From the NCBI RefSeq assembly GCF_008801915.1, contig NZ_VZOV01000015.1:62001-126000 (forward strand): a DNA stretch of 64,000 bases. Direction: 5' to 3'. This DNA comes from Cupriavidus gilardii. GTDB lineage: Bacteria > Pseudomonadota > Gammaproteobacteria > Burkholderiales > Burkholderiaceae. The position numbers and the translations under genes were made by a program. The notes under the pieces are model-generated. The model made no database searches and was not told where the DNA came from. It worked only from the letters and a program-made list of their open reading frames with translations. Shown here piece after piece: positions 17,092-25,596 of the stretch (the first letter of the stretch is position 1; each line of letters opens with the position of its first letter).

Positions 17092-19362
17092 ATGCCCACC
17101 GATCGCCAAGCCCACCGTCTGAACATCCGGCATGCACAGCGGCGCGCGCTGGCGGACTGGTGCGCACAGGGGCGGCTGGCGGTGCCCCGAGCGCGCCAGG
17201 CTTGGACCGATACCGAGCCCTGGACTGCCGACTGGCACCGCTGGCTGCAACGGGCGCTGCTCGCGCTCGGCGTGGCGCTGCTGTGCGCCGGCGTGATCGT
17301 CTTCTTCGCCTTCAACTGGCAGGCCCTGCACGAGTTCACCCGCTTCGCCGTGCTTGCGGTGGTGATCAGCGCGCTGGCGGCGTTCGCCTGGCGCCGGCCC
17401 GACGGCGACGCGGCCGGTCGCGCGGCGCTGTTCGCCGCGCAATTGATCACCGGGGCATTGCTGGCGGTGATCGGACAGGTCTACCAGACCGGCGCCGATG
17501 CCTGGCAACTGTTCGCGTGGTGGACGTTGCTGGCCGTGCCGTGGGCGCTGGCCGCGCACGCGCCGTCCCATTGGTGGCTGGTGGTGGTGCTGGCCAATGT
17601 CGCGCTGCTGCGCTTCTTCAGCGTCGAACTGGGCGCCGGCCTGCCGTTCACGCTGCTGTTCGGCGTCGAGGGCGGCAAGCTGGTCGGCCTGTGGCTGCTT
17701 GCCGCTGCCTTGCTGCAGCTCGCGCTATGGCTGGTCCTGTCGGCGCACGCGCCGCGTGTTGGCGTGCGAGGCCAGGGCGGCGTGCGGCTGCTGGCGGCGC
17801 TGGCTTGCGCGCATGCGGTCTGGCTCGGGCTCGGTGCGCTGTTCGGCGACCGCTTTGACGGTGCGATGCTGATCGTCGCGCTGGCCGCCGTGCTGGGACT
17901 GGGCGCCTGGTTCCGGCGGCGCAACGTCGATCTGCTCGTGCTGAGCGGGATTGCGCTGTCGCTGATCGCGCTGATCGTCGGGGGACTCGGCCGCCTGCTG
18001 TTCGAGGCCGGCGCGGAATTCGGCGGCTTCCTGCTGCTCGGCCTGCTGACACTCGGCCTGTCGGCCGTGTCGGCGACGTGGTTGATGCGTTTGCATCGCG
18101 ATCATGCGCAGGGGCCCATCGATACGTTCGCCGACGCGTCCACCGACAGCTCCACCGACAGCTCCACCGATAGCACCACCGCCACGTTCGCCGAGCGGCC
18201 GCCGTCGCGTCAGTGGAGCGGGACGGTGCAACCGTCAGCGGCGGTGCAGGCGCTGTGGCGCGCGCTGGCCGCGGAAGGCGCGGTCGCAGGGCACCCGCCC
18301 GCCGAGACCGATGCACCATGGTCCGTGCGGCTGTTGACCGGCATGGCCGGATGGCTCGGCGCGGTGTTCTTCCAGCTGTTCCTGCTCGGCACCGTGTTCG
18401 TCGCCGCGCGCGAGAACAGCGGGGCCATTCTCGTCTGCGGACTGGCGCTGATCGCACTGGCCGCGCTGCTGTACCGGCGCCGCGGGGGCCATACCGGCTT
18501 CGAGCAATTCGCGTTGGCCAGCAGCCTGACCGGGCAAGGGCTGGCGTTTTATGCCGCCGCCGATCTGCTCGGCCGCGCCCGCGCCGTGGAGACCGCTGCG
18601 TTCTGGTTCGGGGTCGCGGCCTGCGAGATGCTGCTCTATGCGGCGATCGGCAATCGGCTGCATCGCTTGTTGTGCGCGCTTGCGGCGATGGTGTCGGTGG
18701 CGATGGCGTTGACCATCGCCATCGCGATGGGTCCGTCCACGCCCTGGCAGGCGATGGGGTGGGCGCTGGTCTGGCTGGCGCCGGTCGCCGCGCTGAAGGC
18801 GACGCTGTACGCGACCACCGAGGGACGGCTTGCCGCGCTCCGGCGCCATCACTGGCTCGCCCCGGCCGCGGACGCCTTGCTGCTTTGCAGCCTGCTCGCC
18901 GCGCTGATCGTGACCGGCATCGGCCATCCATTGGCCCTCTTCACCGAACCGGCGGCACGCGGCGTGCCGCATTGGCTGGCGGGCGCGCTGTTTGCGGTGC
19001 TGCTGGTCGGCTTTGGCATCGCCGAAACGGCCCGGCTGCAACGATCGCTCCGCCGGCGCGCCGGGGTCGGCGGTGTGCTGGCGCTCTGTGCCGCGCTGAT
19101 GATCGGCGCTCCCGCCGTGGTGGCGGGCGTGCTGGCGACCGGGCTGGCCTTGCGGCGGGCGTCCCTGACCTGGCTCGGACTGGGCCTTGCGACGATCGGC
19201 CTCGGTTTCATCTGGTACTACAGCGCGCTGCACTGGACGCTGGCGATCAAGTCGGCAACGCTGGTAGCGGCCGGTATCGTCGTGCTGGCGGCACGCGCGT
19301 GGTTGACCCGGCCCCGGTCCGCGCTCGGTGCGGCCGACATCGCAGAGGAGGGCAGCCGATGA
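17092..19362 (+). CDS. DUF2157/DUF4401 polytopic membrane protein
   Basis: 756 aa from the ATG at 17092. The N-terminal soluble stretch and first helices (ALLALGVALLCAGVIVFFAFNW) match the DUF2157 pattern. The remainder has roughly twenty hydrophobic segments, and the second half resembles DUF4401. A polar loop near residue 350 carries an STDS tandem repeat (18139-18174). Its stop overlaps the next start by four bases (ATGA), and that gene encodes a GDYXXLXY protein, the usual partner of DUF2157/DUF4401 proteins. The biochemical role of these families is unknown. Confidence 0.8.
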   Translation: MPTDRQAHRLNIRHAQRRALADWCAQGRLAVPRARQAWTDTEPWTADWHRWLQRALLALGVALLCAGVIVFFAFNWQALHEFTRFAVLAVVISALAAFAWRRPDGDAAGRAALFAAQLITGALLAVIGQVYQTGADAWQLFAWWTLLAVPWALAAHAPSHWWLVVVLANVALLRFFSVELGAGLPFTLLFGVEGGKLVGLWLLAAALLQLALWLVLSAHAPRVGVRGQGGVRLLAALACAHAVWLGLGALFGDRFDGAMLIVALAAVLGLGAWFRRRNVDLLVLSGIALSLIALIVGGLGRLLFEAGAEFGGFLLLGLLTLGLSAVSATWLMRLHRDHAQGPIDTFADASTDSSTDSSTDSTTATFAERPPSRQWSGTVQPSAAVQALWRALAAEGAVAGHPPAETDAPWSVRLLTGMAGWLGAVFFQLFLLGTVFVAARENSGAILVCGLALIALAALLYRRRGGHTGFEQFALASSLTGQGLAFYAAADLLGRARAVETAAFWFGVAACEMLLYAAIGNRLHRLLCALAAMVSVAMALTIAIAMGPSTPWQAMGWALVWLAPVAALKATLYATTEGRLAALRRHHWLAPAADALLLCSLLAALIVTGIGHPLALFTEPAARGVPHWLAGALFAVLLVGFGIAETARLQRSLRRRAGVGGVLALCAALMIGAPAVVAGVLATGLALRRASLTWLGLGLATIGLGFIWYYSALHWTLAIKSATLVAAGIVVLAARAWLTRPRSALGAADIAEEGSR
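18139..18174. repeat. In-frame 12-bp tandem repeat coding STDS
   Basis: Three copies of tccaccgacagc (the third with one change) lie in a polar loop of the DUF2157 protein and encode STDS three times. They resemble the 12-bp repeats in the nucleosidase and ung genes. Confidence 0.9.
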
Positions 19363-19850
19363 AACGCTGGATCCTGATTGCGTGGGCGCTGACGCTCGCG
19401 GTCGCGGGCGCCGGCGTGATCGGCAAGGAACGACTGCTCGCGCGCGGCGATGTGGTGCTGCTGCGGCTGGCGCCGGTCGATCCGCGCTCGCTGATGCAGG
19501 GCGACTATATGGCGCTGAACTTCGCCATCGGCGCGCCGATCCTGCGCGCGCTGGAGACGACCGACGACCGTATCCGCACCGCGGTGGTTCGGCTCGATGC
19601 GCACGGCGAGGGCAGCTTCGTGCGGCTGCATCGCGGCGAACCACTGGTCGCTGGCGAACACCTGCTGCGCTTCCAATTGAAACCGTCGCGCTGGGGTACC
19701 GATCAGATCCAGATCTCGACCGACGCCTTCTTCTTCCAGGAGGGCCATGCGCGTCGATACGAGGGCGCGCAATTCGGCGCCTTTCGCGTCGATGCCGACG
19801 GCCAGGCGCTGCTGGTCGAGCTGCGCGACGCGGCAGGGCATCCGCTGTGA
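19359..19850 (+). CDS. GDYXXLXY-domain membrane-anchored protein
   Basis: 163 aa. One N-terminal membrane anchor (WILIAWALTLAVAGAGVIG) is followed by a periplasmic domain with SLMQGDYMALNF, a variant of the GDYxxLxY signature in which the last Tyr is Phe. The family has no known activity and usually sits beside DUF2157/DUF4401 proteins, as here. Start and stop both overlap the neighbours by four bases (ATGA and GTGA), so three genes form one translationally coupled operon. Confidence 0.85.
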   Translation: MKRWILIAWALTLAVAGAGVIGKERLLARGDVVLLRLAPVDPRSLMQGDYMALNFAIGAPILRALETTDDRIRTAVVRLDAHGEGSFVRLHRGEPLVAGEHLLRFQLKPSRWGTDQIQISTDAFFFQEGHARRYEGAQFGAFRVDADGQALLVELRDAAGHPL

Positions 19851-20740
19851 GCACGCGGCCGTCCGCCGCGCTGGTGGTCGGCTGCACCGCGCTGTCGATG
19901 CTCGCCTTCGCCGGCAACTCGCTGCTGTGCCGGCTGGCGCTGCGGGACACCACCATCGACGCGGCGAGCTTCACCACCGTGCGGCTGCTGTCGGGCGCCA
20001 TCACGCTATGGGTGCTGGTGCAACTGCGTGGTGGCGCTTCGCGCGCGCCCGAGGCAACGCCAACGACTGAGGCATCGAGCGGCAACTGGCGCTCGGCGCT
20101 GGCGCTGTTCGCCTACGCGATCCTCTTCTCCTACGCCTACGCGCAACTATCGGCCGCGACCGGCGCGCTGCTGCTGTTCGGCGCGGTGCAGGTGACCATG
20201 ATCGGCCGCGGACTCTGGCTCGGCGAACGGCCTCATCTCGTGCAGACGGCCGGCTATCTGATCGCGGTCGCGGGACTGATCGGCATGCTGCTGCCGGGCC
20301 TGTCCGCGCCACCGCTGCTTGGTGCGCTGCTGATGATCGCGTCCGGCGCGGCGTGGGGCATCTATTCGATCCGCGCCAAGGGCGCGCGCGATCCGGTGCG
20401 CGCCAACGCCGGCAACTTCCTGCGCGCCTCGGTCTGCTGCCTGCCGATCTATCTCGCCGCGCTGCCCTGGGCCAGCCACGATGCCGCTGGCATGCTGTAC
20501 GCGGTACTGTCCGGCGCGATCGCCTCGGCGCTCGGCTACGCCATCTGGTATGTCGCACTGCGGGGGTTGACGGTGACTACCGCTGGACTGGTGCAACTCA
20601 GCGTGCCGGTGATTGCGGCGGCGGGTGGGGTGTTGCTGTTGGGTGAGGCGGTGACGTGGCGGTTGGTGGTGGCTTCCATCGCCGTGCTCGGGGGCGTGGG
20701 CCTGGCGATCGCCTATCGTCGTTCCGAACCGCCTCGATGA
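19847..20740 (+). CDS. EamA/DMT-superfamily transporter
   Basis: 297 aa with about ten membrane helices in two EamA repeats (from LAFAGNSLLCRLALRDTTID and from MIASGAAWGIYSIRAKGARD). The C-terminal half ends LGEAVTWRLVVASIAVLGGV, typical of drug/metabolite exporters of the RhaT/YdcZ kind. The start is GTG at 19847, overlapping the upstream TGA. The longer in-frame reading upstream is antisense-like shadow of the GDYXXLXY gene. The substrate is unknown. Confidence 0.87.
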   Translation: MSTRPSAALVVGCTALSMLAFAGNSLLCRLALRDTTIDAASFTTVRLLSGAITLWVLVQLRGGASRAPEATPTTEASSGNWRSALALFAYAILFSYAYAQLSAATGALLLFGAVQVTMIGRGLWLGERPHLVQTAGYLIAVAGLIGMLLPGLSAPPLLGALLMIASGAAWGIYSIRAKGARDPVRANAGNFLRASVCCLPIYLAALPWASHDAAGMLYAVLSGAIASALGYAIWYVALRGLTVTTAGLVQLSVPVIAAAGGVLLLGEAVTWRLVVASIAVLGGVGLAIAYRRSEPPR

Positions 20741-20757
20741 ACCAACGCGTCTGCGGC

Positions 20758-21645
20758 TCAGACAGGACGCAACGCTTCCAACATGATGTCCGCCAGCCGC
20801 TGCGAAACCTCGGAGGCCGGGCCCGGCGCACGCAGCAGCATCAGCGGCATCTTGCCCAGCGGCGGCAGCCCATCGGCAGGCCCGAGTTGACGCAGCGAGG
20901 CGGGCAAGCCGTAAGGCGTGCGCACGACCAGACCGAGACCGGCTGCCGCGGCAGCCCATAGGCCGCCGAGGTTCGGACTGGTGAACGAGACGCGCCACGG
21001 AATGCCGGCGCGATCGAGCGCGGCGGTGGCGGCGTCGTGGAAATGGCAGGGCCGGTCGAACACGGCCAATGGGACGGGTTCCTCGGGATCGAGACGCCAG
21101 GGCAGCGAGGCCGGTCCGACCCAGCACATCTGCGGTTCGCCGACCAGCGTGATATCGGCGCCTGGCGCTCTTGCCGCGGCGGCACCATTCGTACCGCCCC
21201 ACACCAGCGCCAGATCGAGCGTGCGCGCCTGGATGCGGGCGAACAGATCGTGATTGCGCGCCACCATCGCCTCGACCCGCACCTTCGGATGCGCGCGCGC
21301 AAACCGGCCCAAGACCTCGGGCAGCGTCGCCTCGCCGAATTCTTCCTGCAGTCCCAATCGCACGCCGCCGGACAGATCGACACCGCGGACCGCCGCGGCG
21401 GCCTCGTCGTTCAACGCGACCATCCTGCGTGCATAGCCGAGCAGCAGATTGCCGGCCTCGGTCAGTTCCAGCGTCCTGCCCGCCTTGCGAAACAGCGGCG
21501 TGCCCGCCATGTCTTCGAGCTTGTGGATCTGCGCGCTGACGGCCGAGGTGGAACGGCCCACCTGATCGGCCGCGCGGGCAAAGCTGCCGAGGTCGACGCC
21601 GGCGACAAGGCTGCGCAGCGCGGCGATGTCCAGATTCAGTGCCAT
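20758..21645 (-). CDS. LysR-family transcriptional regulator
   Basis: 295 aa from MALNLDIAALRSL. The winged helix-turn-helix is clear (FARAADQVGRSTSAVSAQIHKLE), followed by the periplasmic-binding-like effector domain (VRLGLQEEFGEATLPEVLGRF). It is divergent from the MFS transporter gene at 21754, with about 110 bp between. By LysR custom it likely controls that transporter in response to a small molecule. The ligand is not evident. Confidence 0.9.
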   Translation of the reverse strand: MALNLDIAALRSLVAGVDLGSFARAADQVGRSTSAVSAQIHKLEDMAGTPLFRKAGRTLELTEAGNLLLGYARRMVALNDEAAAAVRGVDLSGGVRLGLQEEFGEATLPEVLGRFARAHPKVRVEAMVARNHDLFARIQARTLDLALVWGGTNGAAAARAPGADITLVGEPQMCWVGPASLPWRLDPEEPVPLAVFDRPCHFHDAATAALDRAGIPWRVSFTSPNLGGLWAAAAAGLGLVVRTPYGLPASLRQLGPADGLPPLGKMPLMLLRAPGPASEVSQRLADIMLEALRPV

Positions 21646-21753
21646 GAGAATCGTCCGGAAATTCAAAACGATCGGTTCAAAACTTTCCGATTTTCATGAT
21701 GAATGGTCGTTGGAATACTGGCGATCCGTCAACTGCCCGATCGGAGAGCCGTC

Positions 21754-23040
21754 GTGGCCGAATCCACTTGCTTGTCCCGTCCTTCCCGTCTTTCCGGCCC
21801 TGGTGCCGAACCGATTGCCATCTTCGCCGCTTCACATCGCTGGAAAGTGCTGGGCGTCGGCGTGGCCGCCAACGCCAGCTTCATCGCCGCCGCCAACGGG
21901 TTGCCGGCCACCGCGGTATGGCTGCGCAGCGCTTACCACCTCGATAACGCGGGGCTCGGCTTGCTGCTCGGCGCGTTGGGCGTCGGCGCCGCGCTGTCGG
22001 AGTTGCCGTGGGGCGCGGCGGCCGACCGCTGGGGCGACCGTCGCGTGCTGCTGTACGGGCTCGGCGCCACGGCGCTGACGCTGGCGATCATGGCGCTGTT
22101 TCTGGCGCCGACGGCGGACCGCGTGCCGCCGCTATGGATGGCGATGGCCTGCATGGCACTGCTGGGGCTGGCGGGCGGCAGCGTCAATGGCGCCAGCGGA
22201 CGCGCGGTGATGCGATGGTTCGCCGAGGGCGAGCGCGGCCTGGCGATGAGCATCCGCCAGACCGCGGTGCCGCTCGGTGGCGGGTTGGGGGCCCTGGTGC
22301 TGCCATGGCTCGCGGTGGCTGCGGGCTTTCGCTGGGTGTACGCGGTGCTCGCCGCCTTCTGCGTGGCATCGGTTTGGCTGACCTGGCGATGGCTGCACGA
22401 GCCGCCGCATGCCGATGCGCGCGCGGCCGTACGGCGCCATGCACACGGTGATGCGGGGCCGCTGCGCAGCGTACGCGTCTGGCGCATCGCGGCAGCGATC
22501 GGCATCCTCTGCGCGCCGCAATTTGCGATCCTCAGCTTCGCCTCGGTGTTCCTGCACGATGCCGCCCACGTCGGCGTGTCCGGCATCGCCGCGACGCTGT
22601 GCGCGGTGCAGGTCGGCGCGATGGCGATGCGGATCTGGAGCGGCCGCCATACCGACCGGCGCGGCAACCGCCGTGCGTGGCTGCGTCATTGCACGATGGT
22701 CGCGGCGCTGATGTTCGTACCGCTCGCGCTGTGCGCCGCGATGGGAAGCAGCGTGCCTGCCTTGGCGACGATGGTCGCGGTCGTGCTCGCCGGCATCGCG
22801 GTGTCGGCGTGGCATGGGGTCGCCTACACCGAGCTCGCCACGCAGGCCGGCGCAGAACGCGCCGGTACGGCGCTGGGACTGGCCAATACGCTGGTGTTTG
22901 CCGCGTACTTCGTGGCACCGTCGGCGATCCCGCAACTGCTCGATCGCAGCGGCTGGACCGGTGTGTGGCTGGTGGCGGGCGCCTGTGCGGCGATGGCGTG
23001 GCCGCTGTTTCCGCGGGCGGGGAAGGACGCGAAAGGCTGA
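21754..23040 (+). CDS. MFS transporter (CynX/NimT-like)
   Basis: About 428 aa. Twelve hydrophobic segments are visible, with the MFS loop motif AADRWGDRRVLLYGLG after helix 2 and the matching SGRHTDRRGNRRAW in the second half. I chose GTG 21754, preceded by cggagag, over the earlier in-frame ATG at 21703. It is transcribed divergently from a LysR regulator, so it is probably an inducible exporter or uptake system. The substrate is unknown. Confidence 0.85.
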   Translation: MAESTCLSRPSRLSGPGAEPIAIFAASHRWKVLGVGVAANASFIAAANGLPATAVWLRSAYHLDNAGLGLLLGALGVGAALSELPWGAAADRWGDRRVLLYGLGATALTLAIMALFLAPTADRVPPLWMAMACMALLGLAGGSVNGASGRAVMRWFAEGERGLAMSIRQTAVPLGGGLGALVLPWLAVAAGFRWVYAVLAAFCVASVWLTWRWLHEPPHADARAAVRRHAHGDAGPLRSVRVWRIAAAIGILCAPQFAILSFASVFLHDAAHVGVSGIAATLCAVQVGAMAMRIWSGRHTDRRGNRRAWLRHCTMVAALMFVPLALCAAMGSSVPALATMVAVVLAGIAVSAWHGVAYTELATQAGAERAGTALGLANTLVFAAYFVAPSAIPQLLDRSGWTGVWLVAGACAAMAWPLFPRAGKDAKG

Positions 23041-23057
23041 ACGCGAAAGGCTGAACG

Positions 23058-23957
23058 CTATTGCATGCGGTGGGGCAGTTCCGCCGCCAACGCATCGACC
23101 GCAAGCCGTACCTTGCGCGCAAGATGCGGGGTGCGCAGCCAAAGCGCATAGGCGTCGTACAGGAAAGCCGGCTCGTCCGGGAACAGCCGCACCAGTGCAC
23201 CGGCGTGGATCCGTTCACTGACGAGCCAGGAGGGAAGCCATGCGACCCCCATGCCGGCGGCCGCCGCGTCGGCAATCGCATCGAGGTCGTCGAGCTGCAG
23301 CCGGCCTGCCGGATGCCATTCCACCGGTGGCCCATCGTCGCGCGGGAACAACCATGGCGCCACCGGTCCGGTGCGGCGATAGACGATCGCATGGTGCTGG
23401 CGCAGCTCTTCGATTTGTTGCGGCTCGCCATGGCGATCGAGATAGGCCGGCGAGGCGCAGACGATCATGCGCTGGCGAGCGATCCGGCGCGCGATGGTGT
23501 CGGCCCGGTCCTGCAGGCTTCCGGTGCGGATCGCGAGGTCGTAGCCGTCTTCCGCCAGGTCGATCAACCGGTCGCTGAACGACAGCTCCAGTTCCAGCGC
23601 CGGATATTGCCGCGCCAGCTCCAGCAGGATCGGCATCGCGCAATGCCGGCCAAAGTGAACCGGCATCGTGACGCGCAGCTTGCCGCAGGGCTCGGCCAAT
23701 TGATCGGCCGCGAGGGCATCGGCGGCCTCGGCCTCGGCCAGGATCAGGCGGCAGCGTTCGTAGTAGGCGCGGCCGAAGTCGGTCAGGCTCTGTCGGCGCG
23801 TGGTGCGGTTCAGCAGCCGCGTGCCGAGGCGCTCTTCGAGGAAGCGGACGTGCTTGCCGACCATCGGCCCCGTGATGCCCAGCGCGTCCGCGGCGGCGGC
23901 AAACGAGCCAAGATCGACGGCCTTGACGAACACGGCCATGCTGGTCAGGCGGTCCAT
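23058..23957 (-). CDS. LysR-family transcriptional regulator
   Basis: 299 aa. The N-terminal winged helix (MDRLTSMAVFVKAVDLGSFA, then ALGITGPMVGKHVRFLEERLGTRLLNRTTRR) and the effector domain of the CrgA/DsdC-like large subgroup (LAEDGYDLAIRTGSL) are evident. It is divergent from the quinone-oxidoreductase-like gene at 24064 across a 106-bp A+T-rich spacer (23958-24063). LysR proteins in this layout commonly regulate the adjacent oxidoreductase. Confidence 0.92.
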   Translation of the reverse strand: MDRLTSMAVFVKAVDLGSFAAAADALGITGPMVGKHVRFLEERLGTRLLNRTTRRQSLTDFGRAYYERCRLILAEAEAADALAADQLAEPCGKLRVTMPVHFGRHCAMPILLELARQYPALELELSFSDRLIDLAEDGYDLAIRTGSLQDRADTIARRIARQRMIVCASPAYLDRHGEPQQIEELRQHHAIVYRRTGPVAPWLFPRDDGPPVEWHPAGRLQLDDLDAIADAAAAGMGVAWLPSWLVSERIHAGALVRLFPDEPAFLYDAYALWLRTPHLARKVRLAVDALAAELPHRMQ

Positions 23958-24063
23958 GATTCAAAAGTATTGGTTTCGATCGTCGTGCCGGAGAGGCGAT
24001 TTATCGATTTATTGACGGAGATCATACTGGATTCATTGCAATTGATTTGGAGTGAATTCAGCC

Positions 24064-25059
24064 ATGCAAACCGCTCGCGTCGTCCGTTTCCATCAAATCG
24101 GCGGGCCTGAAGTCCTGCGCATCGAACATGCCGAAGTGCCGGAGCCCGGCGTCGGCGAGGTGCGGATTCGCGTCAAGGCGCTCGGTCTGAATCGCGCTGA
24201 GGCATTGCTGCGGACCGGCCGCTATATCGAGACGCCGACCTTTCCTTCCGGGCTCGGGCTCGAAGCGGCGGGCGTGATCGAAGCCGTCGGCCCCGGTGTC
24301 GAAGGCTTGGCGCCGGGCGATGCCGTCAGCATCGTGCCGCCGAAGTCGATGGTGCAGTGGCCGGCCTATGGGGAGTTGGTCCGCTTTCCCGCCGAGCTTG
24401 TCGTCAAGCATCCGCCGTCGCTGAGCTGGGAAGGCGCCGCGGCGCTGTGGATGCCATACCTGACCGCTTATGGCGCGTTGATCGATGTCGCCGGACTCGG
24501 CAAGGGCGACATCGTGGCGATTACCGCGGCCTCCAGCAGCGTCGGCCTCGCAGCGATCCAGATTGCCAATATGGTTGGCGCCATTCCCATCGCGATCACG
24601 CGATCGTCGGCGAAGCGGGCGGCCTTGCTCGACGCCGGTGCGCGGCATGTCGTGGCCTCGGGCGAGGAAGACCTCGAGGCACGGCTGAAGGAGATTGCCG
24701 GCGAGCAGGGCGTGCGCGTCGTGCTCGACGCGATCGGCGGCCCGATCTTCGAACCATTGACGGCAGCGATGTCGCGCGGCGGCATGCTGATCGAATACGG
24801 CGGCCTCAGCCCGTCGCCCACGCCGTTTCCGCTGTTCACGGTCCTGAGCAAATCGCTGACGCTGCGGGGGTATCTGGTGCACGAGACCATCGGCGACCCG
24901 GCGCGGCTGGCGGCGGCGAAGGCGTTCAGCGTGCGCGGACTCGACGAAGGGCAACTGCGGCCGACCATCGCCCGGACTTTTGCGTTCGACCAGATCGTCG
25001 AGGCCCATCGGTTTCTGGAGTCGAACGAGCAGTTTGGGAAGGTGGTGGTCAGGGTTTGA
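24064..25059 (+). CDS. Zinc-independent alcohol dehydrogenase / NADPH:quinone oxidoreductase family protein
   Basis: 331 aa MDR-superfamily enzyme. The N-terminal GroES-like domain has [20 protein letters not shown] and [22 protein letters not shown]. The Rossmann domain has [20 protein letters not shown] and a NADP-preferring [16 protein letters not shown]. No zinc-ligand cysteines are seen, which favours a quinone reductase or enoyl reductase over an alcohol dehydrogenase. The start is taken at ATG 24064; GTG 24052 is also in frame. Its expression is probably controlled by the divergent LysR gene. Confidence 0.87.
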   Translation: MQTARVVRFHQIGGPEVLRIEHAEVPEPGVGEVRIRVKALGLNRAEALLRTGRYIETPTFPSGLGLEAAGVIEAVGPGVEGLAPGDAVSIVPPKSMVQWPAYGELVRFPAELVVKHPPSLSWEGAAALWMPYLTAYGALIDVAGLGKGDIVAITAASSSVGLAAIQIANMVGAIPIAITRSSAKRAALLDAGARHVVASGEEDLEARLKEIAGEQGVRVVLDAIGGPIFEPLTAAMSRGGMLIEYGGLSPSPTPFPLFTVLSKSLTLRGYLVHETIGDPARLAAAKAFSVRGLDEGQLRPTIARTFAFDQIVEAHRFLESNEQFGKVVVRV

Positions 25060-25142
25060 AGGGCGTTTTTTGGAAGAGATACGTTGAGAGTTGCAGCAAT
25101 CTCCTCCGCTTCAAAACGCTCGTATCCCCAAGGAAGACGACC

Positions 25143-25433
25143 ATGCGCATGCACAATCTCCCGCATCCCGGCGAGATCCTGCGTCAGCTCTGGCTGAAAC
25201 CGCTGCAGCTGACCATCACCGAGGCGGCCACTGCTTTGGACGTGTCGCGGGAAACGCTGTCCGAGATCGTCAGCGGCCGTGCTTCCATCACGCCTGAAAT
25301 GGCGGTACGGCTTGAAATGGCCTTCGGCAAGAGCGCGGAATCGTGGTTGGCGCATCAGGCCGCGTATGACCTGTGGCAGGTCGATCAGCGGCGCGATGGA
25401 CTGCACGTGCGGCGGTTGAAGTCGGCTGCATGA
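25143..25433 (+). CDS. higA: HigA-type antitoxin, XRE family, without an adjacent HigB toxin
   Basis: 96 aa. It begins [20 protein letters not shown], the family start, then a helix-turn-helix ([27 protein letters not shown]) and the C-terminal [14 protein letters not shown]. HigA antitoxins normally follow a roughly 90-aa HigB RNase gene. The 83 bp upstream are too short for one, and the translated segment ([11 protein letters not shown] and neighbours) shows no HigB similarity. It may therefore be an orphan regulator or the remainder of a decayed module. Weak A+T enrichment in the upstream spacer suggests its own promoter. Confidence 0.85.
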   Translation: MRMHNLPHPGEILRQLWLKPLQLTITEAATALDVSRETLSEIVSGRASITPEMAVRLEMAFGKSAESWLAHQAAYDLWQVDQRRDGLHVRRLKSAA

Positions 25434-25596
25434 TGGCCGCCCACCCGTCAATTTCGTCTGCCCGCTATACTTCGACCTTCGTTAATCCCCACCGAGGTAT
25501 TCGTCCCATGCGCCATTGATGCCGCCGTCGACATGACGGCCAGTCTCCACCAGCCCCTGCAGCAGGGGGAGTGCTTGGCATCCCTGGAATTGAAGC
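25434..25596. promoter_or_regulatory. ABC-F leader region with chained mini-ORFs and a short hairpin
   Basis: The leader holds three overlapping tiny reading frames: ATG-CGC-CAT-TGA at 25508, then ATG at 25519 to TGA at 25536, then ATG at 25533 running out of frame into the ABC-F gene. They are followed by a G+C-rich inverted repeat (cccctgc/gcagggg, 25554-25568). Resistance-type ABC-F genes are often controlled by leader-peptide attenuation, so this could be a regulatory leader. It could also be chance. Confidence 0.35.

Noticed and set aside
25060..25433. Complete HigBA toxin-antitoxin module
   Set aside because: No HigB-like sequence upstream within the available 83 bp or in the overlapping frames.
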